64,000 nt of DNA, from positions 1-64,000 of the forward strand of contig OY970289.1 of NCBI GenBank assembly GCA_963716135.1, written 5' to 3'. The position numbers and the translations under genes were made by a program. Positions within the stretch are counted from its first letter, which is position 1, and each line of letters begins with the position of its first letter. The notes under the pieces were generated by a model. The model saw only the letters and a list, made by a program, of their open reading frames with translations, was not told where the DNA came from and ran no database searches. This document shows positions 43,451 through 53,002 of the stretch, piece after piece. This DNA is from CAVRAW01 sp963716135 (GTDB lineage Bacteria > Planctomycetota > Planctomycetia > Pirellulales > JADZDJ01).

Positions 43451-45082
43451 TCACTCCGCCACGCGCCAGCGTCGGTTGAAAATCCAAATCATCGCACCCA
43501 ACAGGCACACGACCAAGGCGATCGATAAACCTAGGTACGAGAAATACAGCGGCCAATCGGCCGCGCGATCGGCGATCTCCGGATTTCCAAACGCTAGCGG
43601 CACGGTAAATGCCGCCGCGAATGGGCTCGCAAAACTCGTCCACTGCACAATACCGCTGGTCGCCGCCGGATAAAAAAACGTCTCGGCAAAATACCGCACC
43701 GCCGGCGGCAAGCAATACAACGTGGCAATCGCCAGATATGCCGCGATCATGCTGTGCACCGTCTTGCGAAATATCACCGAGCAAAACAGTGCAATCGTCG
43801 TGGTCGTCGAGCAGCACATGAGCACTATTCCCACATAGGCGAGCATCGACGGCAAATTTCCCCAGTAATAAACCGACAGCGGCACCGCCAGCACCAACGG
43901 CCACAGCAAAAACAGCGTCAGCACGCTCGATACCCGCAGCCCGGAAAGCAGCTTGCCCCACAGAATCTGCCACGGCGAAATGATCGTCGTCAGCAACAGC
44001 TCCAGCGTTTGCCGCTCGCGCTCGCCGGTGATGGCGCCGGCCGAAAACACCGGCCCCACGAGCATATTGAACAGCACGACGTAGCCGATGTACCAGGGCG
44101 CCAGCTCCTGCCGCCAAAACAGGCACAACGCCATGATCGGGATCGCCAGCAGCATGCTGATCTGAATCACCAGGCGCAGCATCAAGGTGCCCTGCGCAAA
44201 AATCTCGCTCCGCATTTCCTTGTCGTAAACCGGATTCGCGCCGTCGGGCAAAAGCGCCGTCCGCTTGGCCGGCGCAAATAGCCGATCGGGAAATTGCTCG
44301 CGGTGGATGATCATTCCCACCGCCTCCCGCGCTTCCTGCTCGATATCGACCGGCTCGTTCCCCTCCACGCCCACGTCGGGCGGATACAGCAATCGCCGGC
44401 TCGTGGCCTGAAATAGCGCAATGCAAACCGCCGAGCAAATCGCCGGCAATGCGGTCACGCTCAACAGCAGCCGCACCCGGTCGGCCGCGCCGCTGCCCAG
44501 CGTGCTCCAGAGCGCAGCGCCGGCCATCGCCAGCGGCAGAATCAACAGATACGACACCACCAGCGCCGCCGCGGTGCGCCGAAAGAAACTGCTGCACGCC
44601 ATGCTGATCATCCCGAAAGTGACGATCGACAGCCCCAGCGCCACGTACGCGGCCAGCACCTCGTAAATCGAAACGCCCCCCAGCGGCAGCGCCAACACCA
44701 CGATCGGCAGCGACGAAAATATCAAGATCCCCAACGGCAGCAGTGACGCCAACAGTTTGCCCAGCACAATCGCCCCGGGCCGCAGCGGACTGGCCAGCAG
44801 CATTTCGTACGTCTTGCGTTCTTTCTCGCCGCTGATCGCCCCGGCCGCAAACGTCGGCGCCAGAAGCGACGCCAACACGTACTGGCTCAGAAAGAACAAA
44901 TTCACCAGCCGCGTGGCCTGCTGCGGATTCCGCGTCAGATCCAACTGCCGCTCCTGCGGCCAGGCCAACAGCACCACCAGTCCCAACAGCGCGTTGTAGC
45001 AAAACAGCAAGATGAACGCGCGGGCTGTGCGCAGATTGACCAGCAGCTCCCGCTCAAGCACCGGATTCTGAAAGAGATACAT
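43451..45082 (-). CDS. ABC-2 type transporter permease (two-module)
   Basis: A 543-aa membrane protein from ATG 45082 (MYLFQNPVLERELLVNLR). It has two ABC-2 permease halves, each starting with a helix and the coupling motif: AGAISGEKERKTYEMLLASP near residue 80 and AGAITGERERQTLELLLTTI near 340. Each half then has five to six helices. Such permeases act with an ABC ATPase that recognises the GEKER-type loop; no ATPase gene is in view, so it must be encoded elsewhere. The substrate is unknown. The long hydrophilic start to 45187 is rejected because it lies in the word-repeat region. Confidence 0.88.
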   Translation of the reverse strand: MYLFQNPVLERELLVNLRTARAFILLFCYNALLGLVVLLAWPQERQLDLTRNPQQATRLVNLFFLSQYVLASLLAPTFAAGAISGEKERKTYEMLLASPLRPGAIVLGKLLASLLPLGILIFSSLPIVVLALPLGGVSIYEVLAAYVALGLSIVTFGMISMACSSFFRRTAAALVVSYLLILPLAMAGAALWSTLGSGAADRVRLLLSVTALPAICSAVCIALFQATSRRLLYPPDVGVEGNEPVDIEQEAREAVGMIIHREQFPDRLFAPAKRTALLPDGANPVYDKEMRSEIFAQGTLMLRLVIQISMLLAIPIMALCLFWRQELAPWYIGYVVLFNMLVGPVFSAGAITGERERQTLELLLTTIISPWQILWGKLLSGLRVSSVLTLFLLWPLVLAVPLSVYYWGNLPSMLAYVGIVLMCCSTTTTIALFCSVIFRKTVHSMIAAYLAIATLYCLPPAVRYFAETFFYPAATSGIVQWTSFASPFAAAFTVPLAFGNPEIADRAADWPLYFSYLGLSIALVVCLLGAMIWIFNRRWRVAE

Positions 45083-45091
45083 GCGGCAGAG

Positions 45092-45236
45092 TGAGCGGTG
45101 AGTTGTGAGTGGTACGGTGGGTGGCCGGGGCTGGACTGAAGGGAAGCCCCGGACGCGCAACCACCGGGGTTTCGGCTGCGCCTCCAACCCCGGCCACCCA
45201 GTAGTATCTTACCTACTCAGTTACTCACCTACTTGC
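45092..45236. repeat. Nested inverted repeat built on the word GTGAGTR
   Basis: The outer left arm (45092-45113) is GTGAGCG, GTGAGTT, GTGAGTG. The outer right arm (about 45208-45235) is its degenerate complement (ACCTACTCAGTTACTCACC). Inside lies a perfect 12-bp pair, GGGTGGCCGGGG (45119-45130) and CCCCGGCCACCC (45188-45199). The whole fills the gap between the Fur and permease genes. Confidence 0.75.
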
Positions 45237-45238
45237 TC

Positions 45239-45742
45239 CTACACTAAATCCAACCGCCGCGTCTGCCGCTGCCGCCTGGCGCGGCACTCGGCGCAGATGC
45301 CTGTGATGATCAGCCGATGCCCGGTGACGCGGAACTGATGTTCCCGGGCCACCGCTTCGCGCAGCCGGACCAATTCGTCGCTGGAGAATTCGATCAGCTT
45401 ATGGCATTCCTGGCAGTACAGGTGATCGTGCTGCGGATAGCCGTAGTCATGCTCGTAAACGGCCCGCCCCTTGAGCGTCATCGTGCGCAACAGCCCCGCA
45501 TCGACCATCTCGGCCAGCGTGCGGTACACGGTCGGCCGGCTCACCTTCCGCCCGGCCGAATTGCGGCTCAGATCGACCAGCAATTGATCGGCGTCGAAGT
45601 GCTCATGCCGCTTGGCAATCTGCTCGACCAGGATCCGCCGCTGCTGCGTGATCCGCTTGCCGCGGGCCTGCAAAAACTCCTCAAACCGCTCGATCGGCGA
45701 AAGCGCGACTTCGACAGTGCCTAGCGAAAACTCGTGCGACAT
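45239..45742 (-). CDS. Fur-family metalloregulator
   Basis: A 167-aa winged-helix repressor of the Fur/Zur/PerR family. The DNA-binding part has GKRITQQRRILVEQIAKRHE and the recognition helix RKVSRPTVYRTLAEMVDAGL. Metal sites are suggested by HDYGYPQHDHLYCQECHKLI and the second zinc Cys pair CAECRARR. Whether it senses iron, zinc or peroxide cannot be read from sequence alone. It is followed by a transporter permease gene but across a repeat-filled gap. A long inverted word repeat covers its upstream region. Confidence 0.93.
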   Translation of the reverse strand: MSHEFSLGTVEVALSPIERFEEFLQARGKRITQQRRILVEQIAKRHEHFDADQLLVDLSRNSAGRKVSRPTVYRTLAEMVDAGLLRTMTLKGRAVYEHDYGYPQHDHLYCQECHKLIEFSSDELVRLREAVAREHQFRVTGHRLIITGICAECRARRQRQTRRLDLV

Positions 45743-45751
45743 GGCGAATGG

Positions 45752-45827
45752 TTAGTGGTCCGTAGTCAGTGGTCCGTGGTCAGTAGTCAGGAAACAACGG
45801 ACAACTGACCACGGACAACGGACAATT
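45752..45827. repeat. Inverted repeat of the word GTGGTC/GTCCGT upstream of Fur gene
   Basis: GTCCGTGGTCAGT (45772-45784) pairs exactly with ACTGACCACGGAC (45804-45816). Further degenerate copies (GTGGTCCGTAGTCAG on the left, GGACAACGGACAATT on the right) extend the hairpin. It begins 10 nt upstream of the Fur ATG. Confidence 0.82.
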
Positions 45828-45979
45828 CCCGTAATCAATAACGATTCTAGATTAACACGCCGCCAAGCCAAGCGGTAGCAAGTTATGATAACAGCAGCAA
45901 AAACCCGCAAGAGAGACGAACCTGCTGCCGTGCCGTGCGTCTAAGAGAGCTATTCCGGCAATCGAAGAAAGGCATCGCC

Positions 45980-46342
45980 ATGTCAAAGGCCAAATCGAAA
46001 TGGGATCGTCGATTGCTCGGAGCTTGGAAGTCCGACAGGCGCCGCACGTTCAAATCGTACCGTCCCCGTCGTGGATTATCACTGCCCAAGTACTGGCGTT
46101 TTAAGGCGATATTCGGCAAATTGGTGATTCGATGGGGGCGCGGAACATGTCATACGGACTTAGAGGGCTACCGATCCACGCACAAATACGTTGTTGTGGC
46201 TAGTGACTCTCACAGTATTGTCATACGCGCTCACGATGTTCTTTCGGGCGAGAGTCGGCTCCAATACATCCGTTTTCAAGGGAACTCCTATTGGACCACA
46301 ACGAACGGCGATTTATGCGAATTCTTCACGCGGGTCAAATAG
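45980..46342 (+). CDS. Hypothetical small protein
   Basis: A 120-aa basic protein starting MSKAKSKWDRRLLGAWKSDR. It reads as a compact beta-rich fold: LLGAWKSDRRRTFKSYRP, FKAIFGKLVIRWGRGTCHTD, YVVVASDSHSIVIRAHDVLS, LQYIRFQGNSYWTTTNGDL. This order recalls lipocalin-like small domains that report the weight of a ligand pocket (LLGxWKSD start), but the match is weak. No signal peptide. The base composition is slightly lower in GC than its neighbours. Confidence 0.65.
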   Translation: MSKAKSKWDRRLLGAWKSDRRRTFKSYRPRRGLSLPKYWRFKAIFGKLVIRWGRGTCHTDLEGYRSTHKYVVVASDSHSIVIRAHDVLSGESRLQYIRFQGNSYWTTTNGDLCEFFTRVK

Positions 46343-46360
46343 CATCATCTCTCGTGGGCC

Positions 46361-46424
46361 CAACAAAAAACCCCGGGGGAAGCGGAGGCCCGGGGCGGAG
46401 AGCATTGCTCGATGAAAGCGATGA
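46361..46424 (-). terminator. GC hairpin repeat, copy A
   Basis: On the minus strand a CCCCGGG-type stem followed by six T (plus strand ACAAAAAACCCCGGGGGAAG ... GCCCGGGGCGGAGAGC). A second copy lies at 46553-46617 with the same flanking GCTCGATGA-AGCGATG. Both point away from flgM and act as terminators in tandem. Confidence 0.7.
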
Positions 46425-46552
46425 AGGTCGGTGGTGAGTTTATTGGTTGCGCTCCCGTCGCGAGCGACGGGGCTAAAACGGGATGACAATTGCGTGGCGA
46501 TTCCCGCCGATGCCATCGGCGGCTTTACATCGTCATTCAGAGCGGTTGCCGC

Positions 46553-46617
46553 GCAACAAAAAACCCCGGGGGAAGCGAATCCCCGGGGCGGAGAGCCATC
46601 GCTCGATGACAGCGATG
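46553..46617 (-). terminator. GC hairpin repeat, copy B (terminator after flgM)
   Basis: Minus strand: CCCCGGGGATTCGCTTCCCC, then GGGG and TTTTTTG. The stem CCCCGGGG-type plus T6 ends transcription from flgM, whose stop is 59 nt upstream. It shares over 50 nt with copy A at 46361. Confidence 0.72.
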
Positions 46618-46675
46618 TTGTTCGATGTGCTGTTGGCAGCGACCAAGCCCGGCCTGGGGGCACGGGCTAAACGGT

Positions 46676-46966
46676 CTACGCAATTTCGTCGAGGAGCCGA
46701 TCCAGCGCCACGTCCATCTTCTCGTCGGTCATATACGTGCCGTCGGCGATGGCGGCCTTGATGGCGTTGACGCGCTCCCAACGGATGTTGGGAATCTCGC
46801 TCAGCTTGCCGGCCATTTGGGCCGCCGGCGATAGCTGCAGCTCGTCGGTGGTATCGATATGCGTCGACGCGGCAGGAGTCGACGGCGGATTGATGCGGCT
46901 GGTGTGCGGGGCTTGAATGCCCTGCGTGCCGTGCAACTGGCTTGGTCCGTAAATCGGCATGGTCAT
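46676..46966 (-). CDS. flgM: Anti-sigma-28 factor FlgM
   Basis: A 96-aa FlgM-type anti-sigma factor that holds the flagellar sigma factor until the hook is built. AGGAG lies 7 nt before ATG 46966. The N-terminus is disordered and Pro/Thr-rich (MTMPIYGPSQLHGTQGIQAP); the C-terminal sigma-binding helices are DELQLSPAAQMAGKLSEIPN, IRWERVNAIKAAIADGTYMT and DEKMDVALDRLLDE. The order S-x-A and RxExVxAIKxAIxxGxY fits the family. No other flagellar gene is nearby; CsrA copies in the window may act on the same pathway. Confidence 0.9.
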   Translation of the reverse strand: MTMPIYGPSQLHGTQGIQAPHTSRINPPSTPAASTHIDTTDELQLSPAAQMAGKLSEIPNIRWERVNAIKAAIADGTYMTDEKMDVALDRLLDEIA

Positions 46967-47975
46967 GGTCGTTCTCCTAAAGACCTCAAGCCCACGATCA
47001 CTCCAATCGTTTATCCAGCGGAGAATACCGCCGGTTGGCTTGTTAGTCGGCTCGTCGTAAAACCGGCTGAATCGCCGGCGGGCAATCTCGCTCACTATGG
47101 GCGGCTGCTTGATCGCGATCCCCAGCCCCGATGTCTGGAATACGTTGGGCCGGTTGAATCTCATGAATCAGCAGTTCGCTTTCGGCGAACGTGATCGTCC
47201 TGGGAAATGTACCTCGCTACTTACTGGGCGCCGTCGTCTTTCGATACAAACATGCGAAACAGCGGGCACCTAATATTCGCACTGCTTGAATCGGCTGTCC
47301 GTCAGCAGCCATTGATTCAAAACCAAATCCACCTCTCTAAACGTGTTGGCCCGGTTATCGCGGACCAGCACGGCTGTACCAAAGTTCGCGGCTGCGCGGT
47401 GAAGCTGACCGGAGGATGTCGATTTTTCGCCACCGCGTTTAGCGGCGACATCGCACCACACCTGTCTGTCCGTTCTACTCCGCACGACCGCTCACTTGCA
47501 CGAAACCATCCTAATGCAAACGCCGGACCAATGAAAAACGTCCGCGTGCCAATGCGACCGTTGCCAGCAGCCGCGGCGGCTCGTTGCAACCGGCGCGACG
47601 TGAAATTATCGTTATCTTCCGGCGCGGCAAATCCATGATCTGGCGAATCGGGGCGAATTATAGGGGCCCATCGACAACCTCAACAAGCCCGATTAAGTGC
47701 CGCTATATTCGCTACTTGCAGCGCAAAACCAACCCCAAATCCATCGCCGGCAACCTTGCCGCCTTCGTGCGCCTCGCGAGCGAAACTTGAATAAATCCGC
47801 GCGAAACTAATTCTTTTTCTCGCGGTTAGATGCTGTGGTGGTACAAAGAATTTCGCCGCGACCGACGCCGCCTCCCGCCGCCGAACGAAACTTTTACATC
47901 CCGCCCCCGGCGCTTACAAAACCAAAATTTGCACTCCTCGCAAGTTTGCTAAAGAACTCTGTTGAAAGGTCATTT
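46967..47975. other. Long stretch without a convincing gene
   Basis: About 1 kb between flgM and the EF-hand gene. Open frames of 70-143 codons occur on both strands (for example 47207-47638 plus) but lack ribosome sites and have irregular composition. No tRNA, repeat or strong hairpin is visible. It may hold the flgM promoter and decayed sequence. Confidence 0.45.
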
Positions 47976-48869
47976 ATGTTCCGCACCGTTTTGGTCACTC
48001 TGATTTCGACAGCCGCGCTCTCGCTGGCCGCTGCCGCATTCGCCGCCGATGAGAAGAAACCCGACGATCCGGCGGCCGCCGCCGACGCGGCCAAACGCCA
48101 TGGCGAACTGTTCGACAAGCTCGACGCCAATCACGACGGCTTCATCTCCGCCGACGAAGTGCCTGCCTCTCATAAACGCTTGTTCGATCGCCTCACGCAC
48201 CGCTCCGACAAAACGGGCGACGGCAAGCTCAGCCGCGACGAATTCATCGCCGGAATGGCCGAAGACCGCACCAAAGATCGGCCCTTCGCGGCGCTCGACC
48301 GACGACCGGAAGACAAGCCGGGCGCCGGCGGACCGGGACCGGGACCGGGGCCGGAACCAGGAGAAGGTCGTGGGGCCGGAGCACGAATGATGGGCGGGCT
48401 ATTCCACGCCTTGGATACCAATCACGATGGGAAGCTCGATGAGAAGGAAATCGAAGCCGCCAGTGATTCGCTCAAAAAGATCTCCAAAAACGGCGAGATC
48501 ACCCGCGAAGATCTGATGGAAAATGCGCGAATGTCTTTCGGGCCAGGTGGTCCGGGAGGCCTTGGTCTGGGCCGGCCGGATATGAACCCGGACGAAGCCG
48601 CCAAGCACATGCTCCAACGGCTGGATAAGAACGGCGACGGCAAAGTTCAAAAAGATGAACTGCCGCAACGTCGTCAAAAGGATTTCGACTCGTTGGACAC
48701 GAATCACGATGGAGTCCTGGACGAGGAAGAGCTCAAAGCCTCGATTCCTCAAATGATGGAACGCGTGAAGGAAGCCCGGGCTGGCAAGACCGAGAAGCGG
48801 CAGAAGCCTTCGGCCGACGAGATGAAGCCGGACGAAACGAAGCCGGGCGAGAAAGGCCCCGAAAAATAA
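47976..48869 (+). CDS. Exported EF-hand protein
   Basis: A 297-aa exported calcium-binding protein. AAGG precedes ATG 47976. Signal peptide MFRTVLVTLISTAALSLAAA, cut near FAADE. Five EF-hand loops follow the DxDxDG pattern: DANHDGFISADE (50-61), DKTGDGKLSRDE (78-89), DTNHDGKLDEKE (147-158), DKNGDGKVQKDE (217-228) and DTNHDGVLDEEE (241-252). A Gly/Pro spacer (GAGGPGPGPGPEPG) parts the first pair from the rest. The tail is Lys/Glu-rich. The function is probably Ca2+-dependent structure or binding in the envelope. Confidence 0.93.
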   Translation: MFRTVLVTLISTAALSLAAAAFAADEKKPDDPAAAADAAKRHGELFDKLDANHDGFISADEVPASHKRLFDRLTHRSDKTGDGKLSRDEFIAGMAEDRTKDRPFAALDRRPEDKPGAGGPGPGPGPEPGEGRGAGARMMGGLFHALDTNHDGKLDEKEIEAASDSLKKISKNGEITREDLMENARMSFGPGGPGGLGLGRPDMNPDEAAKHMLQRLDKNGDGKVQKDELPQRRQKDFDSLDTNHDGVLDEEELKASIPQMMERVKEARAGKTEKRQKPSADEMKPDETKPGEKGPEK

Positions 48870-48954
48870 TAATTGGCCGGGAACCAATTCCCGGCGGATC
48901 GGGTCGAATAACCAGAGTACCCCGTCAACGCGCCTTCTATGGCGTGTAACAGCG

Positions 48955-49011
48955 AACGCCTGGTGCGACGATGCAGCAAACCCACCTGCATCGGCCAGGC
49001 GTTGTTTTTTT
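48955..49011 (+). terminator. Long terminator hairpin after the EF-hand gene
   Basis: AACGCCTGG (48955-48963) pairs with CCAGGCGTT (48995-49003), with an inner pair GATGCAG/CTGCATC and a T run to 49011. A second small stem, GCCGGGAA-CCAA-TTCCCGGC (48876-48895), lies just after the stop. Confidence 0.85.
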
Positions 49012-49214
49012 CGCCTGACAAACCGGCAGGAAGCCGATGCGGCTGGCACCAATCGGTCTGGCGGTCGAAAACCCAAACCCCCGAAAAATCAACCTCTTTC
49101 AGATCCTTGCGCGAACCTGAAACATTTGACTCCCGTCAGGCGTATTAGATGGTACAGCGTTTGCAATGACTACCAGGCGGAACGAGAGCATGTTGCCGGA
49201 AGGAGACAGAGGTC

Positions 49215-49448
49215 ATGTCAAAACGACCCCGACGCAATCGAAAAAGCAACGCATCCGCGGATCGCATCGGCCTGGACGAGTTGCCGCTGATTGTGGTTAG
49301 CAGCCCGGAATTTCGCGCTTTTGCTGCCCGGCTCGACCAGGATTTGGAAACGCTGGTCAGTCGTTGGGGTCACGTGGCTGCTCCGTTTTCGTTGCACGTG
49401 CGTCGGCCGGCGCCGCTGCCAATTCGGCGGCCGGCGGAGCCTGCGTAA
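49215..49448 (+). CDS. Small basic hypothetical protein
   Basis: A 77-aa protein. AAGGAG lies about 10 nt before the ATG. The product starts MSKRPRRNRKSNASADRIGL and continues ELPLIVVSSPEFRAFAARLD, then QDLETLVSRWGHVAAP, ending in a Pro/Arg tail. It has one amphipathic helix (FRAFAARLDQDLETLVSRW). Function unknown; the clear ribosome site is the main support. Confidence 0.65.
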   Translation: MSKRPRRNRKSNASADRIGLDELPLIVVSSPEFRAFAARLDQDLETLVSRWGHVAAPFSLHVRRPAPLPIRRPAEPA

Positions 49449-49714
49449 ACCGTCGTGCGTCGATTTTTCTTTCGCCGAACCGTTGGTCGGCTCGAGCGGA
49501 CGGCATTTGCCTTTAGCGGATTCCTTGGACGGTGCGCGCTGGCAGCGTAGGCTTTTCGCGTGATCCAGGCTGAGCGCGCTGCGACAGGCGCTGCGCAATA
49601 GTTTCTCCACGGGCCACGTAGCATTTGACAACCGCCCCCGATGGCATTTACGATTCCCGTTTGCCGCCATCGCTTTTCCGCTTTGCTTTCTGAAGCGTCG
49701 GCGCCGGCGGCACC

Positions 49715-49787
<73 letters not shown>

Positions 49788-49803
49788 CTGGAAGTCAGAC
49801 GAT

Positions 49804-49834
49804 AGCCGCAGCGAGAGTTGCGGCTTTTGTTTTG
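49804..49834 (+). terminator. Terminator after tRNA-Phe
   Basis: AGCCGCA (49804-49810), loop GCGAGAGT, TGCGGCT (49819-49825), then TTTTGTTTT. It ends the tRNA transcript. Confidence 0.78.
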
Positions 49835-49892
49835 CGCGGAAGAGAGTTTTCGGCGCGATCGAAATGTAGCTTAATTGTAGCCAATCTCACCG

Positions 49893-50813
49893 TCACTTCG
49901 TGACGGTCATGCTGGCCACCAGGAAAAGACCGAAGTGCAGCCGAGTAGTGAAAAATCTGCCGACCGGATCGGGAATCATGCGCATCGCCAGATTTTTCAC
50001 TTTCCCGGCAGGCAGCGGGATCAGTTCGACCTTCGATCCGCAGATCCGCAAACGATCGATTGTAAACAGCCCGTCAATCTCGCGCTGCCATTCGCGCGGT
50101 CTGTAGCAACGAGCCAGCGCCCCGTCGAGTCTGCGTTGCATCAACTGATGCCGAGATTTCTCGCGGAAGAGTCGCCCACGAATGAGGCCGTCAAAAAATC
50201 CCGCGAGTACATAGTAGTGCCACCAGCTTCGATGGTAGACCATTACAATAGCCGTACCGCCTGGGCGCAGGACGCGCTGCATCTCTTTGAGGATTTGTCG
50301 CGTGTTGGATGAATGATGGATTACCCCCCAACTCCAGATGAAATCGAAGCTGTTGTCGGGGAACTCCATTTTCTCAGCATCCATTTTACTGATTTTCGCC
50401 GCAAGGCCCGCGCACTGCAGGCGCTTCGTAGTGCAGTTCACGGAGTAATCCGTTAGATCGATTCCAGTGTAAGTCTTGCAATGTGGCGCGATGATTTGTG
50501 CGTGCGTGCCACATCCAACACCAATTTCTAAAACATCTTTGTCCGCCAGATCATCGAACGGTATCAATTGCTCAAACGGCACTCGGCTCCAGGGCATGAA
50601 GTTTCTGACGTCGCCTAGGAATCGCGCGTCAATTTCGCGATAGAATTCAGGCGAGAACTCGGCCGGAGCCACGGCGCTCGTCCAGTCATAGCGCATTGGG
50701 TGATTCTGCCAGAAGTCATAATTGGACTTCTGCCAGCGCTCTGCCTCGCTCTCGTCCCCGGGTTCGGCTGTTGGCGCGTCGAATCCGGCCAGAATCTTAT
50801 TTGGTTCGATCAT
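49893..50813 (-). CDS. Class I SAM-dependent methyltransferase (island cargo)
   Basis: A 306-aa methyltransferase from ATG 50813 (MIEPNKILAGFDAPTAEPGD); a longer frame to 50972 is less likely. The AdoMet-binding motif I is VLEIGVGCGTHAQII, motif II is TGIDLTDYSVN, and the post-motif is FDFIWSWGVIHHSSN with a VLRPGGTAIVMVYH strand. The C-terminal 90 residues are basic and partly hydrophobic. Base composition is visibly lower in GC than the flanks, in line with transfer. It is the only gene inside the tRNA-Phe insert. The substrate may be a sugar or lipid-linked glycan given the genes that follow. Confidence 0.88.
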   Translation of the reverse strand: MIEPNKILAGFDAPTAEPGDESEAERWQKSNYDFWQNHPMRYDWTSAVAPAEFSPEFYREIDARFLGDVRNFMPWSRVPFEQLIPFDDLADKDVLEIGVGCGTHAQIIAPHCKTYTGIDLTDYSVNCTTKRLQCAGLAAKISKMDAEKMEFPDNSFDFIWSWGVIHHSSNTRQILKEMQRVLRPGGTAIVMVYHRSWWHYYVLAGFFDGLIRGRLFREKSRHQLMQRRLDGALARCYRPREWQREIDGLFTIDRLRICGSKVELIPLPAGKVKNLAMRMIPDPVGRFFTTRLHFGLFLVASMTVTK

Positions 50814-51067
50814 ATTGCTTTCGTCTTCCCCGCGCGGCGGCAAGGTGATTGCGGCAGGCCGCGCCGAACATTCTCCGGCATTTTGACAAATTGAAAAGAA
50901 AACTGGCCACTCCGTTTTCAGTTTTGGACCGATCCTGGGCTCCTTGGGGGATTGTAGCCTAACCGTAGCCAAACGGGCGTGCTCTGGTGGATATCAACAG
51001 GCAGTTTGTTGTGAATTATTCGGCACTATGTACACTGTAGACGATAGTGGGATGTACCGGGATGATT

Positions 51068-51112
51068 TGAAAATCCGTGTCACCAGTTCGATCCTGGTCC
51101 CGACCACTGGAA
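51068..51112 (+). repeat. Duplicated 3' end of tRNA-Phe (att-like)
   Basis: 45 nt matching the tRNA-Phe anticodon loop to discriminator and 6 nt beyond, with a 2-nt deletion in the variable arm. It lacks the 5' half, so it is not a working tRNA. Confidence 0.88.
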
Positions 51113-51217
51113 TAGTAGTTTGCACATCGGGCTGGTCGAGCGTGCAAATGGCGACTAGGGCTTAGGCACCATGGTCCGGCAGTTCGACTGAACCGGTCTC
51201 GATCTGCTGAGAAAACC

Positions 51218-52955
51218 ATGTCAGGCGAAGAAGATCAAACTCCTCCCAGCGAAATTCCTCCCACTAAGATATCTGTCTCTCCCGCCGCAGCGCCCGCAAA
51301 CGCAGGGCGGCCTCGATCAACTATTCCTCCGGCGGCCGGCGAAATCCAGCTTTCGGCTTCCGCTCCTCGGCGATTCTGGCTGCCACTTAGCATCTTGGTG
51401 TTTTCGATTTCCGCGGTGCTGCTGTTCTACCGGCTGGGATTCTATCCGCTGTGGGGCGACGAAGCCGACACGGCGCTGTACGCCCGGGGAATCGCGCACG
51501 GGCGATACTTATGCCGTCTTTGAACACAACGTCTACGCCTGGCGCAACGGCAACTATCTGAAGAACCTGCATGGCCGCTATGCGCCGCCGGCCTCGTTTT
51601 ACCTGGCGGCGCCGTTTGTCGGCGCCAGCGGCGGCGGCGCTTTTTGGCCGCGATTCCCGTTTGCGGTCTGCAGCCTGCTGACGGTCGCCCTGATGCTCTT
51701 TTGGATGGCCCGCAGCCACTTGAGCGCGCTGTTCTGGACGATTTTCTCTCTGGGGTTGCTGGGAAACGTTTCGTTTTTTCTCTATGGCCGTCAATGTCGC
51801 TACTATGCGCTGGCCACCCTGCTGACGGTGTTGATCGCCAATTTGTATCTGACTTGGAATGGCCGCTGGTGGAAACTCACCGCCATGATGCTGGCGTCCA
51901 TCCTGCTGTTGTGGACGCAATACCTGCCTTATGCCGGCTTGTACGCGGCGTTGGGGTGCGATTATTTATTGGCGCAACGACGTCGGAGTCCACTTCGATG
52001 GAATCACTGGCTGTTGCTTTTGGGGCCGCAGGTGCTGGCCGGCGCTTTGGCCGTGGCAATCTACAATCCGATCGGCGCCGGGGTGGTGCCGGATGAAGCG
52101 GGTCGCAGCCTTCTGCTGGATAAGCTCACGTTGTTCTGGTGGAACCTGCGCGACATCAACATTTGCGAGTTCGGCGTCGGCCTGCTGATGCTCGCGGCCC
52201 CGGCGCTGTACCTGCTGGAAAAAAATACTTGGTTGCTGCGCGGGCCGTTGGCAATTCTGTCATACATGTCGATTGTCACCATCTTGTCGCCGCAGCCCAT
52301 CGGACGCACCTCGTTCGCCGATATCCGTTATCTCGAGACCTTGATCCCGTGTTGCGTTCTTCTCACGTCGCTGGCGATTCTCACTCTCGCTCGCCACAAG
52401 TGGTCGATCGCCCTCCCGCTAGCCCTGCTGGCCTTCGGCACGAATGTTTTGAATCAGCCGCTCAAGCCCGACGAGTGGCGCAGCAGCATCTACCAATGGC
52501 TCGGTGAACTCAAAACACCCCGTTCCACCTCCATCCAGCAAGCCATGGATTGGATCCATCAAAACGTGCAGCCCGGACAGAGCATCTGGGTATTTCCGGA
52601 TTACATGACCTATCCGCTGATGTACGATGCTCCGCAAGCGGTTTACGCCTGGCAGTTGCAGGGGCCGCCGTCAGGGCAATTCAAAGATCTTCCACCGATT
52701 CACTTCGTCGGCGGGGCATCTCCCGATTACATTTTGGCGTTCGGCCTCATGCCGCAGATCGGGGAAGCACTCGCATATTTGAAACAGCAGCGAAAGACTG
52801 ACTACAAACTTGTCGCGACGCTGGATGTGTTCTGGAACGACATGACGCGTCCCGAGTTGTTCTGGCGAAGCTTTCAGCCGGTCGTCGGTTACAACCCGCA
52901 GGTTGAAGCGGTGTACATCCTGCAACGCAGCGATTTGAAATCCGCGCCACCCTAA
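51218..52955 (+). CDS. Membrane glycosyltransferase (ArnT/GT39-like), frameshifted
   Basis: A 578-aa polytopic membrane protein of the lipid-linked-sugar glycosyltransferase class (GT-C fold). After a Pro-rich cytoplasmic N-terminus the first helix is FWLPLSILVFSISAVLLFYR. It is followed by GFYPLWGDEADTALYARG, where the acidic DEA pair is the expected catalytic/metal site. One extra base near 51503 breaks the frame; it resumes DTYAVFEHNVYAWRNGNYLK. About ten helices follow. The C-terminal domain (WIHQNVQPGQSIWVFPDYMT) is extracytoplasmic. It would move a sugar from a polyprenyl carrier to a lipid or protein outside the inner membrane. Confidence 0.87.
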
Positions 52956-53002
52956 GCCGGGGGAGCGAGAACGTCCTGGCCGAATACAAGCGGCCGTTGC
53001 AA

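Noticed and set aside
43242..45002. 586-codon minus frame overlapping the permease
   Set aside because: Gly/Ala/Arg-rich shadow in another frame; the permease frame has two full ABC-2 modules.
47207..47638. 143-codon plus frame between flgM and the EF-hand gene
   Set aside because: No ribosome site, irregular composition, no recognisable fold; left as non-coding for now.
51068..51112. Second tRNA-Phe gene
   Set aside because: Only the 3' half is present and the variable arm has a 2-nt gap, so it cannot fold as a tRNA. It fits an att duplicate instead.
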